Positions 18,115 to 27,444 of a DNA stretch of 64,000 nt are shown piece by piece. The stretch covers positions 61,837-125,836 of the forward strand of contig CAYXTR010000015.1 in NCBI GenBank assembly GCA_964468185.1, given 5' to 3'. The notes below the pieces were generated by a model. It did no database searches. It had not been told where the DNA came from and was given only the letters and a program-made list of their open reading frames with translations. Made by a program: the position numbers and the translations under genes. Source of the DNA: JANQFV01 sp964468185. Lineage in GTDB: Bacteria; Planctomycetota; Phycisphaerae; UBA1845; Fen-1342. Position 1 is the first letter of the stretch. Every line of letters starts with the position of its first letter.

Positions 18115-18912
18115 TTAATCCGTTACTTCCCTCCCCAGCCGCAACAACAACTCCACACACGAAATCACATCTATCTGATTGTGCAGCAATACGGGCGCCA
18201 GCGGCCCCGCATTCCCCGTCTGAATGAAATGCCGAAACAACTCCGGCACATCCCCGCTCGGCGCATCCCCAACCCGCCTCCGCCCCAGTAGGTGCGCCTC
18301 CAGCGTCGTCAGCTTGCAGTTCGGCACCAGATGCCGCCAGACCCGCCGCGCTGCATGCAACAAATCCACATGCCTGCCCGGCTCCGGCAATCTGATCCCA
18401 TGCAGCCGCGCCCGATCGCGCAGGAACGGCTCATCAAAACTCTTCCCATTAAACGTCACCCACGTATCGCCGTCTGCGATCAATCCCGCCAGCCCCGCCA
18501 GAATCGCCGCCTCCTCGGGATAGTCCCGCGCCTGCAATTGCACCACCCGCAGCGGCTCGCCATCCAGCCGCGCAATCCCGATCAGAAACACCGGCATCCC
18601 CGCAAACCCACCCGTCTCAATATCCAGCACAATCGTCCGGCGCGGATCCACCGCCGTCACCGCAGCCCCCCAGGCGGCACACTCGATCATCCCCCCCAGG
18701 TCTTCGCCCCGCACCGTGTGCTCCGGACACGCCCGCTCAAACGGCGTTTCCAGCAACCAGCACTTCCCGCCCTCACCCACCAACTCGCACCCCCCAACCA
18801 CCTCCGCCAACGACCGCGCTCGCGGCACACCCCGAATCGCCGCACGCCGCACCCGTGCGCCTCCTCCCAGCCGCACCTTCAGTTCATCCAGTCGCGATCG
18901 CCGCGCATCCAT
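18115..18912 (-). CDS. RNase H-like (YprB-type) exonuclease-fold protein
   Basis: 265 residues. The C-terminal 170 residues carry a DEDD-like exonuclease pattern: VLDIETGGFAG (first acidic pair), TFNGKSFDEPFLRDRA (second) and LLHNQIDVISCVELLL (third). This matches the YprB-type ribonuclease H-like domain. The N-terminal part lacks an obvious domain. It starts 11 bases after the thiE stop, so it belongs to that operon, although a shared pathway is not evident. Nuclease activity is inferred from the motifs. Confidence 0.85.
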   Translation of the reverse strand: MDARRSRLDELKVRLGGGARVRRAAIRGVPRARSLAEVVGGCELVGEGGKCWLLETPFERACPEHTVRGEDLGGMIECAAWGAAVTAVDPRRTIVLDIETGGFAGMPVFLIGIARLDGEPLRVVQLQARDYPEEAAILAGLAGLIADGDTWVTFNGKSFDEPFLRDRARLHGIRLPEPGRHVDLLHAARRVWRHLVPNCKLTTLEAHLLGRRRVGDAPSGDVPELFRHFIQTGNAGPLAPVLLHNQIDVISCVELLLRLGREVTD

Positions 18913-18923
18913 GCCAGCACCCG

Positions 18924-19982
18924 CTACTCAACGCCAATCCGCGCCGCATCCATCCCCGCCACCAATCGCCGCACCGCCTGCTCCACATCCTCCGCCCCCA
19001 GCACCGCCCGACACACCGCTACACAATCCGCACCAGCCGCCGCCACCTCCCGCACATTCTCCGCGTCAATCCCACCGATCGCCACAATCGGCAACGCCGT
19101 CCGCCCCCGCGCCCACGCCAGCATCTCCACGCCCGCGATATGCTCCTGCGGCTTCGTCACGCTCTGGAACATCGGACCTGCGGCCACGTAATCCGGCTCC
19201 TCGCTCAGCGCTGCCTCAAACTGCTCCCGCGTATGCGTACTCTTCCCGACCAGCACACCCGCCCCGGCTACCCGCCGCGCGTCCCGCACCGACAAATCCC
19301 CTTGCCCCACGTGACAGACATCCGCCCCCGCCAGCCGCGCGATATCCGGCCGGTCATTCACCGCCAGCAGCGCGCCATGCTCTCGTGTCAACGACCGCAA
19401 CTGCTTCGCCCGCTGCAACAACTCCCCACCCTCCAGTTCCTTCTCCCGCAACTGTACGCATCCTACCCCGCCGCGCAACGCCACCGCCGCCGTCTCCAGC
19501 CAATCACCCCGACAAAACCCCTCGGTCAACAGTAGGTACACTCGCACATCACGAAACCGTCGCCGCAACGCTCCGCGCAACACAATTCGCTGCTCCAGCT
19601 CATACGCCCGATACCGCAGCGTTTCCGCCGCCCCAGCCCCCTCACCCGCCAGCAGCTTCCCATACTCCCCCAACCCGCGCCCCGCCTCCTGCAACCGCAC
19701 GAACGCCGCCCGCACGACCGCCTCCACCGAATCCCGCTGCAGCTCCCGCTCCGTCTTCACCTCCCGCCCGACATCACCGACAATATCCCGCGCTCCCAGC
19801 AGCCCCTCCGCCCCGATCGCCTCCACAATCCCCACCAGCGCATGCCGGCACGCCTTCACCGCCCCCGCCGCCTCACCATCATCCAGCACAAACCGCGCAT
19901 AATCCTCAATCACCCGCAGCGCTTCCCGCGCCCGGTTCACATTCACATCCACGATCCGCAGGACAGTCGTATCCAAGCTCAC
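18924..19982 (-). CDS. thiE: Thiamine-phosphate synthase with N-terminal helical extension
   Basis: 352 residues from GTG 19982. The C-terminal 200 residues are ThiE: VYLLLTEGFCRGDWLETA, GVGCVQLREKEL, LLAVNDRPDIARLAGADVCHVGQ and LPIVAIGGIDAENVREV. It joins the pyrimidine and thiazole halves of thiamine phosphate. The N-terminal about 150 residues (RIVDVNVNRAREALRVIEDYARF...) are the helical ThiE-associated domain seen in some bacteria, hence the length above the usual 210. No TPP riboswitch element (such as CTGAGA) is visible upstream; a short hairpin repeat lies there instead. Confidence 0.93.
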   Translation of the reverse strand: MSLDTTVLRIVDVNVNRAREALRVIEDYARFVLDDGEAAGAVKACRHALVGIVEAIGAEGLLGARDIVGDVGREVKTERELQRDSVEAVVRAAFVRLQEAGRGLGEYGKLLAGEGAGAAETLRYRAYELEQRIVLRGALRRRFRDVRVYLLLTEGFCRGDWLETAAVALRGGVGCVQLREKELEGGELLQRAKQLRSLTREHGALLAVNDRPDIARLAGADVCHVGQGDLSVRDARRVAGAGVLVGKSTHTREQFEAALSEEPDYVAAGPMFQSVTKPQEHIAGVEMLAWARGRTALPIVAIGGIDAENVREVAAAGADCVAVCRAVLGAEDVEQAVRRLVAGMDAARIGVE

Positions 19983-20012
19983 TCCACCAGGCCGCGTCTC
20001 CCCCCAATTGTG

Positions 20013-20033
20013 GCACCGGTTTTCAACCGGTGC
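20013..20033. repeat. Short hairpin element upstream of thiE
   Basis: A perfect inverted repeat: GCACCGGTT at 20013-20021, loop TTC, and AACCGGTGC at 20025-20033. It is a REP-like hairpin in the gap between the DUF5658-like gene and thiE. It might act as a transcript processing or termination element. Confidence 0.6.
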
Positions 20034-20112
20034 ATCCACAACGCGGAAGTCATCCGCACATCCCACCCCACCATCAGCCTAATTTATGCCCCCCCCCATT
20101 TCCACCCATTCG

Positions 20113-20541
20113 TCAGCCCGCTGGCGCTGGCGTCCAGAGTGCCAGAGAGATGCGAAAAACATGAAACGCCCCCACGAGCACCGGAAACGCCCCCAACACA
20201 ATCGCCCACTTCGCCAGCTTTCGGCCGATCCGCTCGTTGTGACGCCCGACAATCTCACAAATCGCCACCACCAGCACCACCATGCTGAACTTGAACAGCA
20301 CGACTCCCAACAGATTGTGATTGCGAATGATCCAGTCCGCCAGAATATTCAACTCCACCCCTTCATCATGCAGAATCACCCACGTCAGCATGATGTCCAT
20401 CGCCCCCAGAAACACGAACCCCGTGTACAGCGTCGGATACAGCACCGGCCGCCGCAGAAACGGCTCACCCCGCCTCGACGGCCCCGCCGCGTACGATGCA
20501 GCAGGCACTCTCTCGGACTCACTGTCACGCACGACACTCAT
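20113..20541 (-). CDS. Small membrane protein, DUF5658-like
   Basis: 142 residues from the ATG at 20541. Three membrane segments (near residues 38-58, 75-95 and 107-127) with a short polar link containing LNILADWIIRNHNLLGVVLFK, reminiscent of DUF5658. No ribosome binding site is visible before this ATG, and the frame is open further upstream to 20721, so the start is uncertain. Function unknown. Confidence 0.65.
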   Translation of the reverse strand: MSVVRDSESERVPAASYAAGPSRRGEPFLRRPVLYPTLYTGFVFLGAMDIMLTWVILHDEGVELNILADWIIRNHNLLGVVLFKFSMVVLVVAICEIVGRHNERIGRKLAKWAIVLGAFPVLVGAFHVFRISLALWTPAPAG

Positions 20542-20929
20542 GGGGGAGATTTTAACCCCGCCCCCGGCATCCACGCCCGTAAAATCTCGTCGCAACTTGC
20601 ATGAAAACCCGTCACGCCAGTCAAGCGTAGCATCGGCCTCCGCCCCGTACTGGCGGATCCATCTCCGCTCGGTCAGAAGTGTAGCGCCCGACCGCCGCGT
20701 TGCCCAAACGTCACCAACCACCCTCCGTTACGTGCCTGGACCGCTCGACCCGTGGGTCCCACGCCTCCACCTCTCAATCCCTCAATCCCCCAATCCCTCC
20801 CCGCAGCGCCGCGTTCCCTTCCTTATCGATCTCTCGATCTCTCCCCCGCCCCTGTTACGCTCACCGTGCGCGCAAGCCCAATCGGACCCGGTAGACGCCC
20901 ACCCCCAGCACTGTACGATAGCACCACCT
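20542..20929. other. Intergenic stretch with C/T-rich repeat modules
   Basis: About 390 bases with no convincing gene. It contains repeat phrases found again further right: a variant of CTCGACCCCTGGGTCCC near 20747, runs of CTCAATCCC around 20777-20797, and GATCTCTC units near 20826-20842. It ends at the selenocysteine tRNA. Confidence 0.6.
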
Positions 20930-21025
20930 GGGAGTGTCCGTGCGCCTGGTGGGCACCGCGGCCTTCAAAGCCGTTGAGGAGTAGTACCAACTGCTCCTGG
21001 TGGGTTCGATTCCCATCCACTCCCG
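20930..21025 (+). tRNA. selC: tRNA-Sec, anticodon TCA
   Basis: 96 bases that fold as a class II tRNA. The acceptor stem is GGGAGTG (20930-20936) with CACTCCC (21018-21024) and discriminator G at 21025. The anticodon arm is GCGGC-CTTCAAA-GCCGT with TCA in the middle. A long variable arm follows (GGAGTAGT/ACTGCTCC, one wobble), then a T-arm with GGTTCGATTCC. The CTTCAAA anticodon loop and the long extra arm are characteristic of bacterial selenocysteine tRNA. CCA is not encoded. No selA, selB or selD is in the window. Confidence 0.9.
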
Positions 21026-21118
21026 TGCCCAGCCAACGAGGCACAGCGTCCGGACTAGCAGAGCCAGTCCGGACGTTCTCCTGCTCACCTGCTCCACTCT
21101 CTTCTCCGCCCGTGGCAG

Positions 21119-21367
21119 GTGCGCAGTGCACGAGGGTTGACAGGGTCCCCAGGCCTCTCTACCGAACTTGACTTGCTGGAGTACCGCACGCCGGACCGCG
21201 AGCGGACGCGGCCCGAGTGGAAGGTCCGGCAGGTCCTCACGGATGACAGCACGTGGGCACCGCAGCCCGATGCAGACCATCAGTACCTGCTATCCCTTCC
21301 CCCAACCGGCTGGGATGCCTTCGTCGATACCAGCCAGACCTTCTTCGACCGGCTCTTCAATCAATAA
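21119..21367 (+). CDS. Possible short or remnant gene after tRNA-Sec
   Basis: 82 codons open from a GTG. The second half (...EYRTPDRERTRPEWK and YLLSLPPTGWDAFVDTSQTFFDRLF) looks like real protein with aromatic-rich ends. There is no clear ribosome binding site and no recognised family. It could be the 3' remnant of a gene lost next to the tRNA. Confidence 0.3.
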   Translation: MRSARGLTGSPGLSTELDLLEYRTPDRERTRPEWKVRQVLTDDSTWAPQPDADHQYLLSLPPTGWDAFVDTSQTFFDRLFNQ

Positions 21368-21592
21368 GAGCTCGGCCGGTCAACACAACGCAGGACTGGG
21401 CCGATGTCGACCGGGTGGCCCCGACCGTGTGCCTGTTCGTGAGCAGTGCTGGCCACCCTCCGAAAAAACTCCACCCCGCGCAGCAGCAAAAACCCCCGCG
21501 CCAGGAATCTGGATCCCTTGGCCCCTCAACCCCTGGGGCCCCTCGGTCCCTTTCTCCCCGCCCCGAATCCGCTAAGATAACACCCGATACGT
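21368..21592. other. Intergenic C-rich stretch with degenerate repeat modules
   Basis: No gene is seen. Around 21470-21550 it contains a worn copy of the composite repeat (CCCCGCGCAGCAGCAAAAAC, then CTGGATCCCTTGGCCCC and CAACCCCTGGGGCCCCTC) that is well preserved at 27.6-27.9 kb. Confidence 0.5.
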
Positions 21593-23236
21593 ATGCGAAG
21601 CGGGCCTCAACCCACAAACCCCGGCGGGTACCCCATGCCAACCGCAACAACACCCCCACCCCACACCATGCGACCCCCAACCGCCCGCGTTCACCGCAAA
21701 CGCCTCTGGCGCTTCGTCTGGCTCGCCGCCGGCTACTTCCTGATTCTCGCCGGCATCCGCCTCTGGTGGGGCCGCCTCGCCGAAGACCGCCTCCAATCCC
21801 AAATCGAAACCTACCGCGCCGCCGGCCAACCCGTCACCATTGAAGACTTCCAGGCCCTCACCCCCGACATCCCCGACGACCAGAACGCCGCCAAAGACCT
21901 CCTCGCCGCCGCCAATCAAACTACACCTTGGAAGCACCAGACCCCGGACATCAGCCAGGTATACGGCGACCCCGCCCTCCGCAACGAATACCGCGCAGAC
22001 ATCATCGCCTACCTCGAGGCCAACCAGCCCGCCCTCGACCTCATCCGCGCCGCCCGCGACAAACCCGACGTGGACTGGGGCATCCGCTACAGCAAACCTC
22101 TGATGGCGCTCGTCGCACCACACTACAGCGGCCAGCGCCAGCTCACCAAGCTCCTGGTGCTCTCAGCCCAACACAACTTTGACCAGGGCCAACATGCCGC
22201 GGCCCTCCAGGACCTCCGCGACGCACTCATGATCGGCGACCGCGTCGGCGAGCGACCGCCCCTCTTCATCGGCACTCTTGTTGAAACGGCGATCCATGGC
22301 CTTGTGTTCGCCAAGCTCCAGGATCTGACGCCCGACTTGTGCGTCCAACAACCGGCCAACCACGCCGGTGACTCCCCCACATGCCCCACGCGATCCGAGG
22401 TCGAGCGACTCATCACCACCCTTCTCGACGAGCAGGGCTTTCGTAGATCCTGGCAATACGCACTCTACGCCGAACGTCTGAGCATCCTCGACGCCGGCCT
22501 GATGGTTGCTGACAATCCCGCCAACGCACTGCGGTGGATGGGCACCGGCCCCGGCACGCCTGCCCCGCCCGCCATTCCCGGCAACTCGCCCTTGAGCTGG
22601 ACCATCTCCGCCATCAGGCCCATGTGGATACTGGATACGAAACACGCTGTCATGCACCTGAGCGCCTATGCCGAGTCAACACGCGCCACCGATTACCAGC
22701 ACGCCCACACTCTCTTCCCGCCCAACCCGCCTCAATACGAAAGCTCCACCGAGAAAACCGTGCACCTGATGACGTCGGTCCTGCTACCCTCCGTTTCCGG
22801 CAGCGTGCGCATCCAGTTCCGCGCCCTCACCGAACGCCGCATGGCCGCCACCGCCTTGGCGCTGCGTCTTTACAAGCTCGACCACGGCCAGCGCCCCGCC
22901 ACGCTCGACGAACTCGTCCCCGAGTATCTCCCACAAGTCCCCCGTGACGCTTTCGCCGCAAACAACCAGCCCCTCCGCTACCTCCCCAACGCCGACCCGC
23001 CTCGCCTCTACAGCGTCGGCCGTGACGGCGTCGATCAGTCGGGCCAATATGTCACCGACGAGTACGGCAACATCGAACGGGACAGCTCCGACCAGCCCTG
23101 GTTTCTCGAAGGCACCCCCGCCCCCGACAGCTACCCAACGACGAGCCCCTCAACGCAAGCTCACATAAACCAGCCGCAACCAGAACAAACTGACGGGAAA
23201 CAGGGCGAAGAGCCCAAGTATGAACAGCCCCAATAA
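21593..23236 (+). CDS. Membrane-anchored protein of unknown function
   Basis: Up to 547 residues; ATGs at 21635 and 21668 are alternative starts, and none has a strong ribosome binding site. A single membrane anchor (FVWLAAGYFLILAGIRLWW, about residues 42-60) is followed by a long helical exported region. The C-terminal part, LDHGQRPATLDELVPEYLPQ then PRDAFAANNQPLRYLP, resembles the tail of pseudopilin-like proteins in planctomycetes. The last 87 bases overlap the end of the convergent next gene, and the final 40 residues are low-complexity. Function unknown. Confidence 0.75.
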   Translation: MRSGPQPTNPGGYPMPTATTPPPHTMRPPTARVHRKRLWRFVWLAAGYFLILAGIRLWWGRLAEDRLQSQIETYRAAGQPVTIEDFQALTPDIPDDQNAAKDLLAAANQTTPWKHQTPDISQVYGDPALRNEYRADIIAYLEANQPALDLIRAARDKPDVDWGIRYSKPLMALVAPHYSGQRQLTKLLVLSAQHNFDQGQHAAALQDLRDALMIGDRVGERPPLFIGTLVETAIHGLVFAKLQDLTPDLCVQQPANHAGDSPTCPTRSEVERLITTLLDEQGFRRSWQYALYAERLSILDAGLMVADNPANALRWMGTGPGTPAPPAIPGNSPLSWTISAIRPMWILDTKHAVMHLSAYAESTRATDYQHAHTLFPPNPPQYESSTEKTVHLMTSVLLPSVSGSVRIQFRALTERRMAATALALRLYKLDHGQRPATLDELVPEYLPQVPRDAFAANNQPLRYLPNADPPRLYSVGRDGVDQSGQYVTDEYGNIERDSSDQPWFLEGTPAPDSYPTTSPSTQAHINQPQPEQTDGKQGEEPKYEQPQ

Positions 23237-24004
23237 CCCCACCCGCACCGTTCGCCACAACAGCGCCATCCACGACGGATGCGCCGTCCGCTTCACAAAC
23301 CGCCACACCCCGACCACCCCGCTCAACAGCGGCAATATCGTAAACACGACGGCCAGTAACACCAGCGTCGCCACATACAGGACATCACCACCCAACACCG
23401 CCACAGCCCCGATTCCGCACCCCACGCCCAGCCACAGAAACACCAGCGGCGCCCACAGGTAATAGCTCAGCCCGATCGCCCGCCGCTCCTGCTCCTCAGT
23501 CAGCTCATGTTTCCCCAAATGGCAAGCCCCCAGCCACGGCAGAATCCCCAGCGCACCCCATAGCGCCACCACGCCGCCCGCCAGCACCAGCCCCAGGTCC
23601 AGACTATGCCCCTCGCCGAGCACCACCGCCCGATACACATACCCCAGCACCGCCGCCGCCAGCACCGCCAGCCCCGCCACGATCCACGTCACCCGCCAGA
23701 ACGACCGCGCATCCCGAAAATCCACCGGCCGCGCCATCTCCGCCACCATCCGCCCCGGCCGCCACAGCACAAACCACAACGTCCCGAAATACCCCCGCAA
23801 CGCCCCCGTATCCCCACGATGTACCCACGGCACCTGCGACTCCGTCGTCCGCAGCGTCTCCAGCGACAACCCGCACTCCGGACATCGCTCACTCGTAAGT
23901 TGCCGCACGTCATACCCGCACTGCGGGCACAACAACCCCTCCGGCAACCCCGCCGGCGACGCGCTCGTTTCATCGGCAGCCGGGGAAACACCCTCGTCGC
24001 TCAT
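23150..24004 (-). CDS. Zinc-ribbon membrane protein (Yip1-like)
   Basis: 284 residues. A zinc ribbon near the N-terminus (CPQCGYDV...CPECGLSL, about residues 26-48) precedes five or six membrane segments (from about residue 105). The stretch WRPGRMVAEMARP followed by hydrophobic helices resembles Yip1-domain proteins. Its 3' end overlaps the convergent upstream gene by 87 bases. Membrane role unknown. Confidence 0.75.
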   Translation of the reverse strand: MSDEGVSPAADETSASPAGLPEGLLCPQCGYDVRQLTSERCPECGLSLETLRTTESQVPWVHRGDTGALRGYFGTLWFVLWRPGRMVAEMARPVDFRDARSFWRVTWIVAGLAVLAAAVLGYVYRAVVLGEGHSLDLGLVLAGGVVALWGALGILPWLGACHLGKHELTEEQERRAIGLSYYLWAPLVFLWLGVGCGIGAVAVLGGDVLYVATLVLLAVVFTILPLLSGVVGVWRFVKRTAHPSWMALLWRTVRVGLLGLFILGLFALFPVSLFWLRLVYVSLR

Positions 24005-24347
24005 GCCCCCAATGATAACCCATCACCCCACCCGCAAACACCCCACCGCCCCCAACATCACCTCCACCCCGCGCACCGGTGCCACTGCCGTGTCGGCAGT
24101 GCTCTTCCCCCGCCAAACACCGCGTGTGCCACGGCTCTTGAGCGGTGCGCCCCCAACTCCCGACAACTCCACCCCCGCGCAGCGGCCAACAACCCCGCTC
24201 CCCCAGCCGTTCCCACGTTCCCACCTTCCCACGTTCCCACATGCCCCTGGATCCGCCGGCCCCTCCCCCTCCCCCCCTCGCGGATTTTGCTCCGCCCGAG
24301 ATTACGCTAAACTGATCCCTTCCCAACCGATCATCAGGAGAAGCCCC
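24005..24347. other. Intergenic stretch with hairpin and repeat modules
   Basis: 343 bases without a gene. It holds the hairpin at 24083-24101, a copy of CCGCGCAGCGGCCAACAAC near 24175-24193, and four CGTTCCCAC-like units around 24208-24240. The pepD ribosome binding site is at the right end. Confidence 0.6.
24083..24101. repeat. Hairpin repeat, copy 1
   Basis: A perfect inverted repeat CACTGCC-GTGTC-GGCAGTG. An identical hairpin lies at 27268-27286, and a degenerate one at about 27605-27622. All three are in intergenic DNA. Confidence 0.7.
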
Positions 24348-25847
24348 ATGCCCATCCCGCCCAATGCCACCGCCGTCGAAAACCTCCAGCCCCAACGCGT
24401 CTGGCAGTTCTTCGCCCAAATGTCCGCCGTCCCACGACCCAGCAAACGCGAAGAGAAAATCCGCGCCCACATGCGCCAAACCGCCGAGCAGCACGGCTGG
24501 ACCGTCCGCGAAGACCCCGTGGGCAACCTCCTCATCGAAGTCCCCGCCACCCCCGGCTGCGAGTCCGCCCCACCCCTCGTCCTCCAGGGCCACCTCGACA
24601 TGGTCTGCGAGAAGAACTCCGGCACCCAGTTCGACTTCGACAACGACCCCATCAAACTCATCCACGACAAAGACCCCGACACGGGCGACGAAATCATCCG
24701 CGCCGACGGCACCACCCTCGGCGCCGACAACGGCATCGGCGTAGCACTCGCTCTCGCCGCCGCCACCGACCCCGACGTCCAGCACGGCCCCCTCGAAATC
24801 CTCTGCACCGCCGACGAAGAAATGGGCATGACCGGCGCCAAAGCCCTCGATCCCAACTTCTTCAAAGGCCGCCGCATGCTCAACCTCGACTCCGAAGAGG
24901 ACGACGCCATCTACATCGGCTGCGCCGGCGGCCGCGACTCCACCCTCACCTGGAACCTCCCCCTCAGCAAGCCGCCCGCCGGCGCCGAGGCCTGCAAAAT
25001 CACCGTCTCCGGCCTCCGCGGCGGCCACTCCGGCGGCGACATCCACGAAAACCGCGGCAACGCCATCAAACTCCTCGTCCAGGTCCTCCGCGGCGCCGAA
25101 GACACCCAACGCCAACTCGTCGAGCTCACCGGCGGCAGCAAACGCAACGCCATCCCCCGCGAAGCATCCGCCACCGTCATCGGCGAAGCCGGCACCGGCG
25201 ACGCCCTCAAAATGGCCGCCGAAATGGTCCAGGGCGAGGTCGTCAAACATGCCGGCGAGCCCAATTGCTTCATCAAGGTCGAAACCGCCCAGGCCGCCGA
25301 CGCAGCCTCAACAACCGATACCCACCGCATCCTCACCGCCCTCGCCGCGCTCCCCCACGGCGTTCTCGCGGTCGTTCCCACCATGCCCGACCTCGTGCAA
25401 ACCTCAAACAGCACCTCGACCGTCACCTGCGACCGCGCCGGCGACGCCCTGAACATCGTCGTCGGCTGCCTCTCACGCAGCTCCCACCGCCCCGAGCTCC
25501 ATGCCACCGCCCGCCAGATCGCAGCAGTAGGGGAGCTCGCCGGCGCCAAAGTCGAGTCCGGCAACGAATACCCCGGCTGGGCCCCCAACCCCGATTCACC
25601 GATGCTCGCCACCTGCCGCCGTGTGTATCAGAACCTCTTCAACGAAGAACCCAACGTCACCGCCATCCACGCCGGCCTCGAATGCGGCCTCATCGGCGAA
25701 CGCATGGGCGAAGGTCAGATGGACATGGTCTCCTTCGGACCAACAATCCGCGGCGCCCACAGCCCGGACGAACGCGTCTACGTAAAGTCCGTAGATAAGG
25801 CCTACACCTTCGTCAAAAAGGCCCTGACCGAACTAGCCAAGGCGTAA
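24348..25847 (+). CDS. pepD: Aminoacyl-histidine dipeptidase (peptidase M20C)
   Basis: 499 residues from the ATG at 24348 with AGGAG upstream. Cytoplasmic zinc dipeptidase of the PepD type, near the usual 485 residues. Metal-site motifs are VLQGHLDMVCEKN, TLGADNGIGVALA, ILCTADEEMGMTGA and MLNLDSEED, and a late His in TIRGAHSPDERV. It should cleave Xaa-His and other dipeptides. It is monocistronic, with repeat-bearing gaps on both sides and a 10-bp stem hairpin just after its stop. Confidence 0.95.
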   Translation: MPIPPNATAVENLQPQRVWQFFAQMSAVPRPSKREEKIRAHMRQTAEQHGWTVREDPVGNLLIEVPATPGCESAPPLVLQGHLDMVCEKNSGTQFDFDNDPIKLIHDKDPDTGDEIIRADGTTLGADNGIGVALALAAATDPDVQHGPLEILCTADEEMGMTGAKALDPNFFKGRRMLNLDSEEDDAIYIGCAGGRDSTLTWNLPLSKPPAGAEACKITVSGLRGGHSGGDIHENRGNAIKLLVQVLRGAEDTQRQLVELTGGSKRNAIPREASATVIGEAGTGDALKMAAEMVQGEVVKHAGEPNCFIKVETAQAADAASTTDTHRILTALAALPHGVLAVVPTMPDLVQTSNSTSTVTCDRAGDALNIVVGCLSRSSHRPELHATARQIAAVGELAGAKVESGNEYPGWAPNPDSPMLATCRRVYQNLFNEEPNVTAIHAGLECGLIGERMGEGQMDMVSFGPTIRGAHSPDERVYVKSVDKAYTFVKKALTELAKA

Positions 25848-25865
25848 CACAGCAGGCGAACCAAG

Positions 25866-25891
25866 GGGCGTCAGGCGCAAACCTGACGCCC
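25866..25891 (+). terminator. Hairpin after pepD
   Basis: A perfect 10-bp stem, GGGCGTCAGG (25866-25875) and CCTGACGCCC (25882-25891), with a 6-base loop CGCAAA, 19 bases after the pepD stop. There is no T-run behind it, so it may be a repeat element acting as an end of transcript rather than a classic terminator. Confidence 0.5.
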
Positions 25892-26015
25892 AACCCAACT
25901 CCCCAAGCGCACACAACAATCCACTGACCCCCGCGTAGCGGCCAACAACTCTCGCCGCACCAATCTTGATCTCTCGATCTCTCCCCCCACCTCGATCCGT
26001 CAATCCCTTCCCCAT

Positions 26016-27122
26016 CTACGCCGCCACTTCCGCCGCAACCCGCGGATACGCCACATAGAAGTAATTCTGCATGTCATGCTCCAACTCATGCACGCCAACA
26101 TTCTCAAAACCCGCCTCACCAAGCATCCGCTCCGCCGTCTCACGGCCCCACATCGTGCCCAGCCCGGCTCCGTTCTCCGCCAGCGACACCGTCATGCAGT
26201 GCATGCACGACACCGTATACAGAAACGGTGCCACCGGGTGCTCCATGTTCTTCTCCACCTGACTCGACCCCTTCATGTCCTGCATCAGGAAGATGCCATC
26301 GTCGCGCAAGCAGCGCCGCACCGCCCGCAACACCTCCGCCGGCCGCGCCTGATCATGAATCACGTCAAAACCGGTAATCAGATCAAACCGCCCCGGTTCA
26401 TCCAGCTCCGCCACATCCTGATACGCGAAACGCGCGTTCTGCAGACCCAGCTCCCGCGCCCGGCGGCGCCCCTCGGCTAGGCCCTCTTCCGAAATCTCAT
26501 AACCCACAAACCGGCTCTTCGGATACTTCAGCGCCATCTCAATTACCGCATGCCCACTCCCACAGCCGATATCCGCCACCTCAATCCCCGCCTCCAGCCG
26601 CCGCGTGACCCCCGGCGCCAGCGGCAGAATGTGCTCGTGCAGCGCCGACACCACCGACTGATCACTCTCCTCCGCCATTACACGCTGAAAGTGCTTGAAC
26701 TCCTCATACGGCACCCCGCCACCCTTTTCAAAACACTCCACAATGCGATCTTCCACACTGCCCAGCACCGCGATGAACTGCATCGTCGCCGCCAGATTCG
26801 CGGGCGCCGCCGCTCGCGTCAGCGCCGCCGCATGTTCCTCCGGCAGCACATACGTCCCCGCCGCAGCGTCATAATTGACAACCCGCGCCGTCACCATCGC
26901 GTTCAGCCACTCGCGGACATACCGCTCATTCAGCCCGGCCGCGTCCGCGATCTCCTGGCTGTTACTGGCCGGCAGCTTCGCCAGCGTGTCGAACAGCCGC
27001 GTCCGATGCCCGATGCTGATCATCATCGCCGTCGCCGCCTCGTTCAGCGTCCCCACCAACCGCTCGACAAACGCGTCCGACTGCTTCATATCCAGTTGCA
27101 CCGTCTTATCCATCATGCACAT
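26016..27122 (-). CDS. SAM-dependent methyltransferase with N-terminal winged-helix domain
   Basis: 368 residues from the ATG at 27122 (AGGAG 8 bases upstream). The N-terminal 100 residues look like a winged helix (LPASNSQEIADAAGLNERYVREWLNAMV), as in Rv2258c-type methyltransferases. The class I fold follows: VADIGCGSGHAVIEMA (SAM loop), RFVGYEISEEGL, DLITGFDVIHDQARP and DGIFLMQDMKGSS. Substrate unknown. The gene stands alone between two repeat-rich gaps. Confidence 0.88.
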   Translation of the reverse strand: MCMMDKTVQLDMKQSDAFVERLVGTLNEAATAMMISIGHRTRLFDTLAKLPASNSQEIADAAGLNERYVREWLNAMVTARVVNYDAAAGTYVLPEEHAAALTRAAAPANLAATMQFIAVLGSVEDRIVECFEKGGGVPYEEFKHFQRVMAEESDQSVVSALHEHILPLAPGVTRRLEAGIEVADIGCGSGHAVIEMALKYPKSRFVGYEISEEGLAEGRRRARELGLQNARFAYQDVAELDEPGRFDLITGFDVIHDQARPAEVLRAVRRCLRDDGIFLMQDMKGSSQVEKNMEHPVAPFLYTVSCMHCMTVSLAENGAGLGTMWGRETAERMLGEAGFENVGVHELEHDMQNYFYVAYPRVAAEVAA

Positions 27123-27267
27123 CACGAATCTCCTAAATCTCTTCGGCTCTTCAATCCGGGCACCGGCCTCGCGCCGGCAATTCTGTAGCATCAGGCCTCC
27201 GAGCCCGACGTCTTGTAGCGTCCGACGTCCCTGTTGGACGTGCGTGACCAACACCGCCCACAAGTGT

Positions 27268-27286
27268 CACTGCCGTGTCGGCAGTG
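27268..27286. repeat. Hairpin repeat, copy 2
   Basis: Identical inverted repeat to the one at 24083-24101 (CACTGCC-GTGTC-GGCAGTG). It is followed within 50 bases by the AGCGGCCAA module, the same order as in the first copy. Confidence 0.7.
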
Positions 27287-27412
27287 CTCCTTACCCGACC
27301 AGCACCTCCACCCCCCCGCGTAGCGGCCAAGAACCATGTGGTCTGGACGCGTTCCCACGTCCCCACGCGTTCACACCCGCCCAACGGCCAACAACTCCTG
27401 CGTACCCAATCT

Positions 27413-27444
27413 TGATCTCTCGATCTCTCGATCTCTCGATCTCT
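27413..27444. repeat. Tandem 8-bp repeat GATCTCTC
   Basis: Four head-to-tail units (the last ends GATCTCTT). Shorter runs of the same unit occur at about 20826-20842, 25967-25983 and 27927-27945. Confidence 0.8.

Noticed and set aside
19983..20112. Possible TPP riboswitch upstream of thiE
   Set aside because: None of the conserved TPP-aptamer motifs is visible; only a simple 9-bp hairpin is present.
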